A stretch of DNA of 64,000 nt from Casuarina equisetifolia. Its lineage: Eukaryota > Streptophyta > Magnoliopsida > Fagales > Casuarinaceae. This document shows positions 12,374 to 25,100 of the stretch, piece by piece. The translations under genes were made by a program, and so were the position numbers. Position 1 is the stretch's first letter. Every line of letters begins with the position of its first letter. The notes beneath the pieces are model-generated. The model was not told the DNA's origin. It worked only from the letters and a program-made list of their open reading frames with translations, and searched no databases. Location of the stretch: NCBI GenBank assembly GCA_028551475.1, contig CM052359.1:18353583-18417582 (forward strand), read 5' to 3'.

Positions 12374-14134
12374 TGTTGGAATATATTTTAGTGATATTAG
12401 AATATATAAACATTTTGATAATAAAAAAAATAAATATTATAATATGATAATATTTTAATCATTTTGTTGGAATATATTGATAATTGAATGGAAGTATAAT
12501 ATGGAAATATTATAATTAATATTTGATTATTTATGGGTTTTATAAAAAAAAATAATTCTAAAATTGTATGTAGGAAATTGGGTTAGAATGAGCCTAATCT
12601 GCAAGTAAGACCTAGTCCAGATTATGTGACCCAGTCTAGAGTGTGCAACTTAGTCTAGAGAATGTAACCCAGCCTAGAGCATGACCTAAGTCCAGAATGC
12701 GACCCAGTGCATGACCCAGGCCTAGAATGCGACCCAATGCATGATCCAAGTCTAAAACACAACCTAGTGCACAACCTAAGTCCAGAAGGTGTGACCCTCG
12801 ATCCAGAAATGTCAGCAACCCATGAATAAGCCCGAACCCAATTTGACCTATGACCCGCTTAAGGCCGTGACTTCGCTGCTCTGTTTGGACACCTATTTCA
12901 ACTCTGATCAAGTTGAAAAATAGCTCGTTAAAAAGCTAACAAAGAGGAAAATATTTTTGTGAAGAAAAATCGAAGACCCATTGCTTAGAGAGAATTAATT
13001 TGAAGAAATTGTGGAGTTCTATGAGTTCTAGCCCTTACTGTTTCAAAAGTGAAATTGAAAATAAATTAGAGGGTTTCTGAATATTATTTCAAAAGGCTTT
13101 TGTACGGAAGAAGATGCTCTACCAATTTGTGAAGAACCCACAAAGCTTAATTTGAAGATTGAACAAAATTGAGCAAGATTTAAGGGAGAACCTAGTAACC
13201 CATTTTTAAGGTCCACAAAGCTCCAATTATGTAACTTAAGTTATTGATCAAACAAAGTCGTTATAGAGTCCAAATTTGAACATCTTTAAGCTAGAACAAA
13301 AAAGTAAGTTCTATCTTAACTCTCTGCCTCTCTAACAGCTCGAAATCCAGTCACTATCAGTTCAAAACGAGAAGAAAATCATAAGTCAGAATAACTAGTT
13401 TCTTGAGTTAATAAGGTGCATTTTTCATGTCTAGTTAGCTCGAAAAAGAAGAACAGATCAGTGTTAGACTTGCTCATATTTGCAAAAATGAAAATCTACT
13501 TGAGAAGCAAAATATATAACTTATGAAGCTTGAGTTAAAGAGAAATCTCAAAAAAGTTCTTTCATTTCATTACTCTTTAAGTTTAGATTTTGAATATTGT
13601 TTTGCACATATACTTGTTTATAAATCTGAAACCTTAACTTTGCTATTATTTAAGGGTTTTGTGATTAGGGCTTAATTATCTAAATTGATATCATTAGAAA
13701 GTCCTTAACTTAGCAATCTCCCATATATATTTTATATCTTAAGGGAATTGCTTAAGTTTGTAATAAGTTTGATAAACTTTGACTTGTTGATGTGTGTTGA
13801 GACACACATTGCATTGTAGTCCTTGATATAAGGATTGTTTGGCTCCTTGAGGAGGAGTTGGAAAGTGTAGGAGAAAGTTTTTTCCTAGCTTTGTAGTAAA
13901 GTAGACTTCAATCGGTTGTGTTGAATAAGAAAAGAGTGGAAGTAGGTGAGAAAGGCTGAACCACCGTGTAAATTGATGTCTCATCTTTTTTGTGTTTGAT
14001 TAGCTTGTTGATTAGTCTTTATATCTTTGAGTGCCATATTTGATTGTATAAAAAGTAATTGAACATAAATAGAAGTGACTTTTATAAAAGAAACCTAATT
14101 CAACCCCTCTTTTCGGTTGCTATAAGATCCAAAA
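12374..14134 (+). repeat. 5' LTR of the Sirevirus-like element
   Basis: 1761 bp direct repeat of 20443-22151. It contains a minisatellite-like stretch at about 12600-12811 built on units resembling 'gacccagtctagagtgtgca'. The 3' end should read TCCAACA but reads TCCAAAA. The two LTRs differ by many substitutions and several indels. Confidence 0.9.
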
Positions 14135-14210
14135 AGTGGTATCAGAGCCAGGTTTTATCTAATCTGACCACCATTAGTTAGACAATAGTGAACCTTACAT
14201 AGCAACTAGA

Positions 14211-17200
14211 ATGGTTGCCATATTAACCTTCAATAAACCTCCCATATTTGATGGTACAAACTATAACCATTAGAAAAATATAATGAAAACGTTTATAATG
14301 GGACAAGATGTAAAATCTTGGAAAATCATAAAGAAAACAATAGAAACACCCAAAGAATCACTTTTACTTTGATCAAATGATGTTTCTAAAGAAATGGAGA
14401 AAAATGGTAAAGCTATGACTATGTTGTATTATTTTTTGACTGCATATGAATATAATAAAATCTCTACTTGTCAAACAATAAAAGAACTTTGGGATAAATT
14501 AGAGGTCTTGCATGAAGAAACTGAAAAAATTAAAGACTCTAAAATTGACATGTTGATTCATAACTATGAATTATTTGTGATGAAACTAAATGAAAGCATT
14601 TATGAAATGTATAATAGATTTTTTGATATTGTTACTAAACTTACATTGCTAAGAAAGACTTATCCAAATAAGAAATTAGTCAAAAAGATTTTAGCATGTT
14701 TGGATGAAAGTTGGGAAGCCAAAAGAACTACCATAAAATAAGCAAATAATCTAAATACAATGAAGCTAGATGAATTTATAGGATCTCTATTAACATATGA
14801 GCTTCAAATTAATAGAAGAACCAATGATAAAGAAGAGTCAAAGAAAGTAGATAAAAATATTGCTTTTAAGACTATTGTAAATAATAGTGATAATTCTTAT
14901 TTTGATAAGAATGTTGCATTACTTGCTCGAAGAATAAAGAAGTTCTATAAAGCAAAAGGTAAGAATGCAACTAAGGGTATTAATGACCTTTGCTTTAAGT
15001 GCAAGAAATTAGGTCATATAAAAGCAAACTGCCCAACTTTGAAAGGAAATAAGGATAGAAAGTCTAAGAAGAAAGTACTGGTGGCTACTCGGGATGATGA
15101 CTCATCTTCGGATGAAGAAGTAATGGGGACAACAAATGTATGCTTCATGGGGATAGAAAGGCATGTTGAAAAGAGTGAATTAATGCCTATTTGGGATGAA
15201 GACAGCTTATCTTCTGATGAAGAAGAAGATGAAAGGAACTTTCAATGTTTCATGACAATGGAGAGTTGTAATTACTATAAGGTAAGTACATCCAACAAGT
15301 GTCAAGGTTGTACTTTATTCAATGAGTTGAATGATACATTCAATGAAGTGGTTAATAGATTGCATGAGATAGAATCTAAAAATAAAGCATTAAAAGAAAT
15401 TTTGTCTAGCATGCAATTTGAAAAGAATGAACTTGAATGTCAATTAAAGAAATCAAGTTGTGTGGTAGAAGAATATAAGAAAATGAAGAAACAATATAAG
15501 TTAGCTGTAAATGAAAATTCAAGCATGAAACTTGATATTAAAAAGCAAAAAGAAACAACTCTATCTCTTGGAAACAAATTTGAAATGATTGATAACATGT
15601 GTATGTGTTTTGATTTGGATGAAAACCATGAGCATATGAAGAATGAAATTGATTTTTTAACTATAAAGCTATCAAATATTGAATGCTTAAAGAAAAAACT
15701 TGAAAACAACTAGATAGCTCAACATGCTTGCTGAACAAGTTTGCTAATGGTAGTGTCATGCTTGAAAAGATATTACAATCACAACAAGGCATGTATGACA
15801 AGGTTGGTATAGGCTATAGATCAAATATAAATGCAAAACCTTTTACTAGATTCTTTGAAAAGAAAAACAACATGACTTCTTTGTATGATAAATGCACATA
15901 TTGTAAATATATTGGCCATTCCATTGATAAATGTCTACTAAAATCTGGTAGAAGATTTAAAATTAAAAGAATATGGGTGCCGAAAGGCACAATGTTCCCT
16001 AACACTCATGGACCTAAGGAAAAATGGGTACCAACAAAATCAAAGATTATTTTATGTTCTGCAAGGCTTGAAATCAATGGAGGAGATAGATTACAGCAAG
16101 GAAACATGGATTGTGGATAGCGGATGCTCCAAACACATAATTGGAAATCCTAAGCTGTTTTCAACCATTGCCCTAAGACATGAAGGAACAATATCATTTG
16201 GAGATGATTCCTCTTGCATTATAAAAGGTATAGGAACAATAGGTAATTTATCCTTATCTTTTGTGATTGATGATGTTTTATATGTAAAAGGATTAAAACA
16301 TAATCTCATGAGTGTTAGTCAATTATGTAATAAGGATTATAAAGTAAAGTTTGGATCAAATTTCTACAAAATATCTAGTAGAAATAAAAAGACTATTATT
16401 TTTGGAAAAAGACTAGGAAATATATATGTTTTAGATCTAATACATTTCAAAAACAAAGAAATATGCTTAGCAGTAAATCTAGACAATAATAGCTAGTTGT
16501 GGCATAAGAGATTAACTCATATCAATGAGAAACAACTTGCAAAATTGTATAGAAAGGACTTAGTAAGAGGGCTACTAGAATTGAAATGTGATAAAAATGT
16601 GGTGTGTAGTGCATGCATTAAAGGAAAACATACAAAGACTAGTTTTAATTCAAAAGATATAGTTACAACCACAAAACCAATTGAATAAATACATATGGAT
16701 CTCTTTGGACCCATGTAGACGATAAGCCTTGGAGGTAAGTATTATGTGTTTGTTATTGTTGATGATTACTCTAGATTTACTTGGACATTTGGCATTGCAC
16801 ATAAAAGTGAAACCTTTCATATGTTTGAAAAGTTTTGTAAAAAGGTGCAAAATGAAAAGGATTCTAAAATCAAATGCATTTATACGAATAATGGGATAGA
16901 ATTCAAGAATCATGAATTTGAAGATTTTTACACTAAAAATGGAATTGAACATAATTTTTCTACATCAAGAACACTAAAACAAAATGGTGTGGTGGAAAGA
17001 AAGAATAGAACACTACAAGAACTAAGTAGAACCATGTTGTGTGAAAATAGTTTGCCTATGTATTTATGGAGCGAAGCTGTAAATATTGCATGTTATGTCT
17101 TAAATAAGGTTTTGATCATACCTATATTAGAGAAAACCCCATATGAATTGTTTTATGGAAAAAGTCCAAATGTAGCATACTTTCACATATTTGGTTGCAA

Positions 17201-19223
17201 GTGTTTTGTGCATAATAATGGAAAGAAAATTTAGGTAAATTTGATTCCGAAAGTGATGGAGGAATCTTTCTAGGATACTCTAGTAATAGCAAAGCATTTA
17301 GAGTTCTAAATAGAAGAACATTAATGGTAAAGGAATCAGTCTATGTAATATTTGATGAAACTATTAACTCCTAAGCAAAGGAAAGGTTGATTACATGTGT
17401 AGATGAAAATCCAATGCTTGCACCACTGCTGGACACTTCACAAAGCAATGCTTCTAGTACAAGTAAAAATTCAGAATTTGTACCATAGCTAGAAGCTCCA
17501 AACAGCAACTTTCCTAATCTAACATTATACAAAATGAAAGAAAATGAAAGGGAAGAGTGGCCAAAATATATGCAAAGAGACCCCACTTATCCAAGGGTAT
17601 GAAATGAGGTAACTCCTACTAATATTATTGGAAATTCCTTGGATAAGGCAAATACTCGTTCCTCAACCTATAACATTTGTGCATTTGCTGCATTCTTATC
17701 AGAAGAAGAACCTAGGAACATTAAAGAAGCACTACTTGATAGTAATTGGATCATTGTCATGCAAGGAGAGTTAAATCAATTTCAAAGAAGTAAATTTTGA
17801 GAATTAACTTTTAGACCAGAAAATAAAACATCATTGGAACAAAATGGGTATATAGGAATAAAATGGATGAACATAGATTAATAATTAGAAATAAGGCTAG
17901 ACTTGTTGCACAAAGATATAACCAAGAAAAAGGCATAGACCATGATGAGACTTATGCATCGATAACTAGATTGGAATCCATTCGCATGCTTTTAGCTTAT
18001 GCATCTCATAAGAATTTCAAATTGTTTCAAATGGATGTAAAAGTGCATTTTTGAATGGTTACATAAATGAGGAAGCATATGTTGAACAACCTCTTGGTTT
18101 TGAAGGTCCTTTGTTTCCAAATCATGTTTTCAAACTCACTAAGGCATTGTATGGTTTGAAACAAGCTCCAAGAGCGTGGTATGATCATTTGAGTACATAT
18201 TTGGCATAAAACAACTTAAAAAAGGGTGCTATAGACATTACTCTATTCATCAAGTCACATGATTCTAATATTCTTTTAATTCAAATATATGTAGATGACA
18301 TCATTTTTAGTTCATCTAATTCATCTTTATGCACTAAATTTGTTGAACTTATGAAAAAAGAATTTAAAATGAGCATGATAGGAGAACTTAGTTATTTTCT
18401 AAGATTGCAAACTAAGCAAACAACACATATTATTTTTATCTCTCAAAGTAAATTTACATATGAACTTCATAAAAAGTTCAAATTTGATCAAGTTAGAGAG
18501 ATAGACACTCCTATGGATAATTTTACCCATATACATGTTGATTCAGAAGGTACTTCCATTGATTAAAAGACTTATAGAAGCATGATAAGATCATTGTTAT
18601 ACCTCACTACCCCCCAACCTGATATTCTTTTTAACGTGTGTATTTGTACACAATATCAAGCTAATCCTAAAGAGAGTCATCTTGTTACTGTAAAGAGAAT
18701 CTTTCGATATCTCAAGCACACATCTAAGCTAGGTATATGGTATCCTAGAGATTCATCTTTTCATTTGCATGCATATAGTGATACAAATTATGCTGGTTGT
18801 AAAACTGATAATAAGAGTACTAGTGGAACATGTCAATTTCTAGGAAATATGTTAGTTTCATGGTTCTCTAAGAAGCAACAAAGTGTTGTTATCTCTACTA
18901 CCGAAGCTTAATATATTGCTTTGGGTAGTTGTTGTGCACAAGCTCTTTGGATGAAAAATCAACTTGCTGATTTTAATTCATTTCAAAGTTCTATACCCTT
19001 GAAGTGTGATAACACAAATGCTATTAACTTCATAAAAAATCTTGATTAGCACTCTTGCACTAAACACATAAAGATTAGACATCATTTCATAAGGGATCAT
19101 GCCCTTAAGGGAAATGTCACCATAGAATATGTTAGCACTCTTCACCAACTTGCTGACATCTTTACTAAACCTCTCAACAAAGAAAGGTTTTGTTATTTAA
19201 GAATAGAGTTAGGAACTATGTAA
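14211..19223 (+). pseudogene. Sirevirus-like gag-pol remnant
   Basis: Reads as one decayed Copia polyprotein. Gag starts at ATG 14211 with an in-frame stop near 14272; its core lies at 14394-14741. A CCHC knuckle (CFKCKKLGHIKANC) is at 14991-15032, followed by an acidic, Lys-rich coiled-coil tail to 15713. A second knuckle (CTYCKYIGHSIDKC) is at 15893-15934. The protease DSG motif is near 16115, and the integrase HHCC region starts at 16500. The integrase core has 'DDYSRFTW' near 16757, then 'TNNGIEF', where the usual catalytic Asp is replaced by Asn. Reverse transcriptase spans 17863-18430, with '[11 protein letters not shown]' and a YVDD box near 18290. RNase H runs 18582-19222. In-frame stops (e.g. 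16494, 16686, 16716, 18208, 18565, 18909, 19047) and a shift near 18050 inactivate it. Confidence 0.9.
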
Positions 19224-20442
19224 TGTAGATGATTTATAGGTCTAGTTTTTCCAAAATCTACATCACTACATTAATGTATTGGCATACATGTGCTCTTCAT
19301 CAATCTCATGATTGAAGTAGCCTTCATTGTTAATCAACATTCCCTTTCTTGTAACAAGAAGGGGCCCTTCCTAGTTTGAAGGAGAGTTTACTTGGTATTC
19401 TGCTGCAACACTTCAAACTTTGCTGCAAACTCCACTCTACAACAATGGTAGGCGCTACTACTCAAGGGGAGCTCTTGATTCCTTAAATCTAGTATGATCT
19501 TTCCAATTTTGGGTCACTTAAGAATACAACACATGCTCTGTAAGATCTATCTCTACTCTTTTATGTTGTTGGAATTTAAATTTTGGACATGGTGTTGCTA
19601 TGAATATGAATATGCAACTATGTGTGTTGCTATAAACTTTGACTTTTGTCAATATGATAGTGCTATGAACTCTTACTTATGATCATATGGTATTGATATT
19701 ATGATAATGGTTGCTACTGTGTCTTCCTCATATTCATCATATATCTTGTTACAAATTTCTGCATAATATTGAGAATGTGAAAGGGAACATGGTATGTTTT
19801 GAGCAAGTATGCTTTCATTATGTTTCTACGAGGGATCTATTAGCATGCAGAAAATTTATCTCACCTAAAACCTTTGTTATGCGGTTGGTTGCCTTACTTT
19901 GCAAGGAAGCTATCCTTGAGGAAGAGCTATGAGCTCATGTGCAATGTTGCGATGACCACATGCCATATTCTTATGATTTTGGTGTTGATAAATGTTTGTT
20001 GATTACGATTATAGTCCCTTGATTTGCTGATTTTAATGTTGATAAAACAAAAAGGGGGAGAAATATATGTTATGATGCTATGTTGATCATATATATTTTA
20101 TGTACGTTGAACTTGTTATAAGGGAAAATTTGTTATAACATGTGAAATATTGGTCATATGTACCTTGGGAGAAATATATATTAATTATATTGGTCATATG
20201 CACTTTGAACTTGTTATAACGGAAGAAATATATAACTTGTTTTAGGCAATATATTTCTTATGCATTATATTGATATGTGTTGAACTTGGATTATTTTATA
20301 CATCAATATATATGCTTAAAGTTGTCCAACAAATGATCATATTTATTTTGACAACTTAAAAAGTGAAGAGCTATTGCTCTACTTTGGAAACTCATATAGC
20401 ATCAAAATATTTTATTTTATCATCATCAAAAAAAGAGGAGAA
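19224..20442 (+). other. Non-coding 3' interior of the Sirevirus-like element
   Basis: About 1.2 kb between RNase H and the 3' LTR, the place where some Sireviruses carry an envelope-like frame. Only short frames are present (e.g. 19494-19682 and 19711-19932), without a convincing membrane protein. A short AT-rich unit with 'aacttgttata' and 'tattggtcatatg' recurs between 20090 and 20230. A G-rich purine tract lies at 20047-20063. Confidence 0.6.
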
Positions 20443-22151
20443 TGTTGGAATATATTTCAATGATATTAGAATATATAAACATTTTGATGATGAAAAAAAT
20501 AGATATTATAATATGATAATATTATAATCATTTTGTTAGAATATATTGATAATTGAATGGAATTATAATATGAAAATATTATAATGAATATTTGATTATT
20601 TATGGGTTTCATAAGAAAATAATGTTAAAATTGTATGCAAGAAATTAGGTTAGAATGAGCCTAGTTTGCAAGTTAGACCTAGTCTAGATTGTGCAACCTA
20701 GTCTAGAGTATGTGACCCAGTCCAGAGTGTGCAACCTAGTCCAAAGAATGTGACTCAGTGTGCAACCTAGGTCCAAAAGGCGTGACTCATGATCCAGAAG
20801 TGTCAGCGACCCGCAAACAAGCCCAAACCCAGTCTAACTAGAACCTGTTCGAGGCCATGACTTCGCTACTCCATTTGGATGCCTATTTCAACTTCGATCA
20901 AGTTGTAAAATGGCTTATTAGAAAGGTAATAGAGAAGAGAACATTTATGTGAATCAAAATTGAAGATCTATTACTCAAAGAGAATTAATTTGAAGAAATT
21001 ATGGAGTTTTATAAGTTCCAGTCATAATTACTCAAAAGTGAAATTGGAAGCATATTAGAAGGTTTCTAAAGATGATTTCAAAGGGATTTTGTAAGGAAGA
21101 AGATGTTCTATCAATCTATGAAGGATTCACAAAGTTTAATTTCAATATTGAAGAAAATTGAGCAAGATTTAAGGGAGAACCCAATAACCCATTTTTAAGG
21201 TCCACGAAGCTCTGATTATGTAACTTAAGTTGCTAATCAAACGAAGTCATTTTAAAGCCTGAATTTGAACATCTTTAAGCTAGAATGAAGAAGCAACTTT
21301 TGTCTCAACTTTTACCTCTCTAACAACCGAAATCTAATCACTATCAATTCAAAACAAGAAGAAAATCATAAGTCAGAATGGCTAGTTTTTGAAGTTAATG
21401 AGGTGCGTTTTTCATGTCTATTTAGCTCAAAAAAGAAGAACAAATCAATGTTAGACTTGCTTAAATTTGCAGCAATGAAAATCTACTTGAAAAGCTAAAT
21501 ATACAACTTGTGAAGCTTGAATTAAGAGAAATCTCAGAGAAGTTCTTTCACTTCATTACTCTTTAAGTTTACTTGAAATTTCTACTTGTATATGTGCTAA
21601 TTAAATTTTGAATATTGTTTTGCATATATATTTGTTTGTAAATCCAAAACCCTAACTTTACTATTATTTGGGGGTTTCGTAATTAGGGCTTGATTATCTA
21701 AATTGTTATCATTAGAAAGCCCTTAACTGAGCAATCTCCCAAATACATTTCATATCTTGAGGGAATTACTTAAGTTTGTAATAAGTTTGATAAACTTTGA
21801 CTTGTTAATGTGTGTTGAGACACACATTGTATTGTAATCCTTGGTATAAGGATTGTTTGACTCATTGAGGAAGAGTTAGAAAGTGTAAAAGAAAGTTTCA
21901 CCTAACTTTGTAGTAAAGTAGACTTCAACCGGTTATATTGAAAGAGAAAAAGGTGAAACTAGGTGAGAAAAGTCGAACCACTATGTAAATTAGTGTCTTA
22001 TCTTTCTTGTATTTGATTAGTTTGTTGATTAATCTTTATATCTTTGAATGTCATATTTAATTGCATAAAAAGTAATTGAACACAAATAGAAGTGACTTTT
22101 ACAAGAGAAACTTAATTCACCCCTCCTTTTAGGTTGCTATAGAATCCAACA
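20443..22151 (+). repeat. 3' LTR of the Sirevirus-like element
   Basis: 1709 bp direct repeat of 12374-14134, with TGTTGG...CCAACA ends. Its minisatellite stretch (about 20667-20802) is ~76 bp shorter than in the 5' LTR. It has ~35 extra bases near 21565-21600 that the 5' LTR lacks. Confidence 0.9.
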
Positions 22152-25100
22152 CTTTTTATTTTAAATGAATGTTTTGTTATGCTAAAATCAATAGGATGAG
22201 TTAGTCCACCAATGTTTTTGCAATTATCAAGTATTTTAAGGGTATTAGGATTCCTAAATCTCCCCCATCCCCTGAAAAAAAAAATTTGTTGATTTAGTAA
22301 TATTGGCTATATTGAAGATTTTTCATTGCAATTTGCCTCCTCATTCAATTCAACTTTCATATTTGTTTTCATCTATGAGCAAATACAGTAATTTCAGTCT
22401 TGCTAATTGCAAATGAAATGTAAAGAATGAAGTGGAAGGGAAAAAGAAATACGAAAAAATAGGTTTTATTTATTTGAGAACAATACGGACTTAATTTTGT
22501 GAACTCTTAAACATGAAAGTTAGGCTTTGTTCGATTATGACAAACAAAGGAAATTGGTGATTCAAAAAGATATGAAACCGTATACTGCACTTTATACGAT
22601 CTTACAACAATAAACCGAGTCCCTTTTTTCTATAGTTTATGACATTTGTAAATGTTGTTTATGCTCCTGGATGCAAAGGAGATTGAGACAATTATCAAAA
22701 GTTAAGGCCACAACCTCCCTACCAATACCATGTATGAGAAAAAGATAATAAATGTATCCAAAAATAAGGGACTCTGGATAAGACCAAGCACTTAAATTTA
22801 CGTATTTCTTAAACTTTCTTAATTTTATCAAGCAGATAATTAGTTCTGTAGAGAAGCTCATAGCAAATAAAGCATAAGGCTTTCCAGGCCACAATTTCCC
22901 TGCCTTGGGCTTATGCTTGGGTTTGCCTAAGAACAATATAAGTCTGGATCGAGTTTGAACTGGCGTTTGTGTTTTCATCCAGGAACACATTAGGCAGCCC
23001 AAAGCTTTAAAGGAAAGCCAGTTTTTATTTAAAAAGTTCCTTCTCGGATTTGTTTTGTGCGAGGCTTTTTGGCAGAATTTGCTGAGTCTTACCCATGTCT
23101 CGAAGGAGAAAGTTAAGAAACAAAAGGAAAGGAATAGGGAAGGTGGAAGCCATCATTTGAGAACATGCTGCTTTGGAGTATGCCCAAAGAAAAGAATTCA
23201 TACGGGATCAACTTTATTAGTTTATTTGTACATACATAAGGAATAACATTTTACAAAAGGATGGAAGATCTTAAACAGATTCTCACCCAAAGTAACTATT
23301 TCCTTTATTAAAATAGTTCAACTTTTTCCTTTAAAACCAATCATTAGGAGAATGAGATATTTGAATATATAAAAAGAATATCATGTCAAGATATGGATAA
23401 TGTAGGGCTTTTAGTATTTAAATACATGTTTTTTACTAAACATGGAGAGAACACAAAAACTCTATCTATAAGTATGGAGTGACAAGATAAAATTACAAAG
23501 ATCCAATCTATAATAAGATACCATACTTCAAATGAACTTTGAGACTAAATTGTCTTTTCTTAAATTGACTATTAAGAGAGGAAGATACATAACCATGTAA
23601 AAAGAATATCAAATTACAGATATAAGACAAATATTATTTTTACATTCCTTTCACTCTTTCCTAACTTTCTACAAAACCAAACAAAGGAATTATCTTTCCC
23701 CCATCACTTTCTTTCCCAACTCTTCACGTTCAATTTGTCAAACGATTCCCAAGTCTTATGTGTTACTTAACGCAGTTTGAATTCAACTACCATGGACCCG
23801 CTCGCGATGAAGTGCTGCGTGGTCCCACGGCCGGCAGTCTGACAAAAAGATAAAAGCAAGGAACCGGAGAATAGGCCGGCTCACTTGGAATGACATTTTT
23901 CGATGCTTCCCAGCAGTTCAACGATAAACCAGAACACAATTATTATTGTGGCCGAACCTAAGCCTAAAAAGCTTATGTGAAAATCAATTCTGGTCTATAA
24001 CCAAACATATCTGCAGCAAAAAGTGAAAATATGTTTTTCAAGCCATTGGTTAGACAAAAGAGTTCCTTCAGGTAGAATCGGTCGAATCTTAAAAGGCAAG
24101 GCAACTTTAGAAGTTTCAAACACTCAGAGACTCATTATGGTTCGTATCGATTTGTTTAATCCTCACGTTATGTCAGAGATTATAATATCCATGAACAAGT
24201 TGCTTAACAACCTTATCTTTGTTTGATTTTCTTGCCTACTTGTGGGTCGCATCGGTTCCCAATCCTTATCTCCGACACTTGGAACCCTAAACTGACGTCT
24301 ATCCCGTGATTTTTATCTTTCTTTCCTGCCATTTCTCTCGGTCATGACAGATACCTGCAATCACTGGTTCTAAATCAATCAAAATCTATACTGCTTAAAC
24401 TTACAGCTACCACGCACTTCACGCTCAGCATCTTTCGAATGACAGTAAAAGGAAAAACCCTAGAACAAGAAGGTTATCACCTTAGCTAGCCAACAGCGCA
24501 CAAGTAAAGGGCCAATGATGCCAGACAAGAAGAAACACAAAAGGCGTGGTGCTTTCTTTTCAACGATCGAGGGGGAGGAAATTCTGACGCTTCTTCACGT
24601 GTGGTTTAGGTGTTCGTTCAGGAGCGAGAATTAAGCTTAAGGGTAAAAAGACAAATCTAGTTAATTAGGATTTCTTTTAATTTGTCAAAATATGAGGTTT
24701 AGGATATTTTATGACTTGGTTTATACGAAACCGCTTAGTGTTTTTGAGTTTGTTATGTGTTATATGATCTACATAAATCTCCAACACTAGGTTCCTGTGG
24801 TCTTTCATTTTTTATTACTTATAATTGAGTCTTATAGTTTTTCAACATAAGACTAGTTTAAAAATGATAATTCTCTCATATCCAACATTTAAGTGTCTCA
24901 TTCTCTTTACAATTGGTCAATGGAAAAGAACTTTAACAATTTCTAATATCAACAAAGACAAACTTATTCAAACAAGTGAAATTTATTTGTGTTTTTTAGC
25001 TAAAAAGTTCAAAACAATACGGAGACTGCAAAAAGTACGAATTATTTTAAGAAAAATATACATTTGGAGACGTACTTCTTAACGCTCCATTCTTCCATTT

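Larger units (their letters stand above)
12374..22151 (+). mobile_element. Sirevirus-like Copia retrotransposon, plus strand, degenerate
   Basis: Long LTRs at 12374-14134 and 20443-22151 start TGTTGGAATATAT. The 3' copy ends TCCAACA, and the 5' copy has a mutated end. A canonical primer-binding site, TGGTATCAGAGCC, is at 14137-14149. The polypurine tract 'aaaaaaagaggagaa' precedes the 3' LTR. A second G-rich purine tract at 20047-20063 ('aaaaagggggagaaa') lies 380 bp earlier. Flanking 5-mers ctttc and ctttt suggest a worn target duplication. Large LTRs, gag with a coiled-coil tail, two CCHC knuckles, reverse-transcriptase sequence type, and ~1.2 kb of non-coding DNA after RNase H with an extra purine tract all fit the Sirevirus (SIRE1) branch. 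Stops and shifts throughout show it is dead. Confidence 0.93.

Noticed and set aside
12636..12911. Minus-strand 91-codon frame with repeated 'LGHALGRILDLGHALG'-like units
   Set aside because: It is the antisense reading of the LTR minisatellite. The repetition comes from the DNA array, and the frame is not kept in the other LTR.
19494..19932. Envelope-like gene of the Sirevirus-like element
   Set aside because: Only short, separate frames exist. None shows a signal peptide, transmembrane segment and coiled coil in a convincing order.
22637..23002. 121-codon minus-strand frame
   Set aside because: No recognisable motif, and no splice partners or promoter context; kept only as part of the spacer description.
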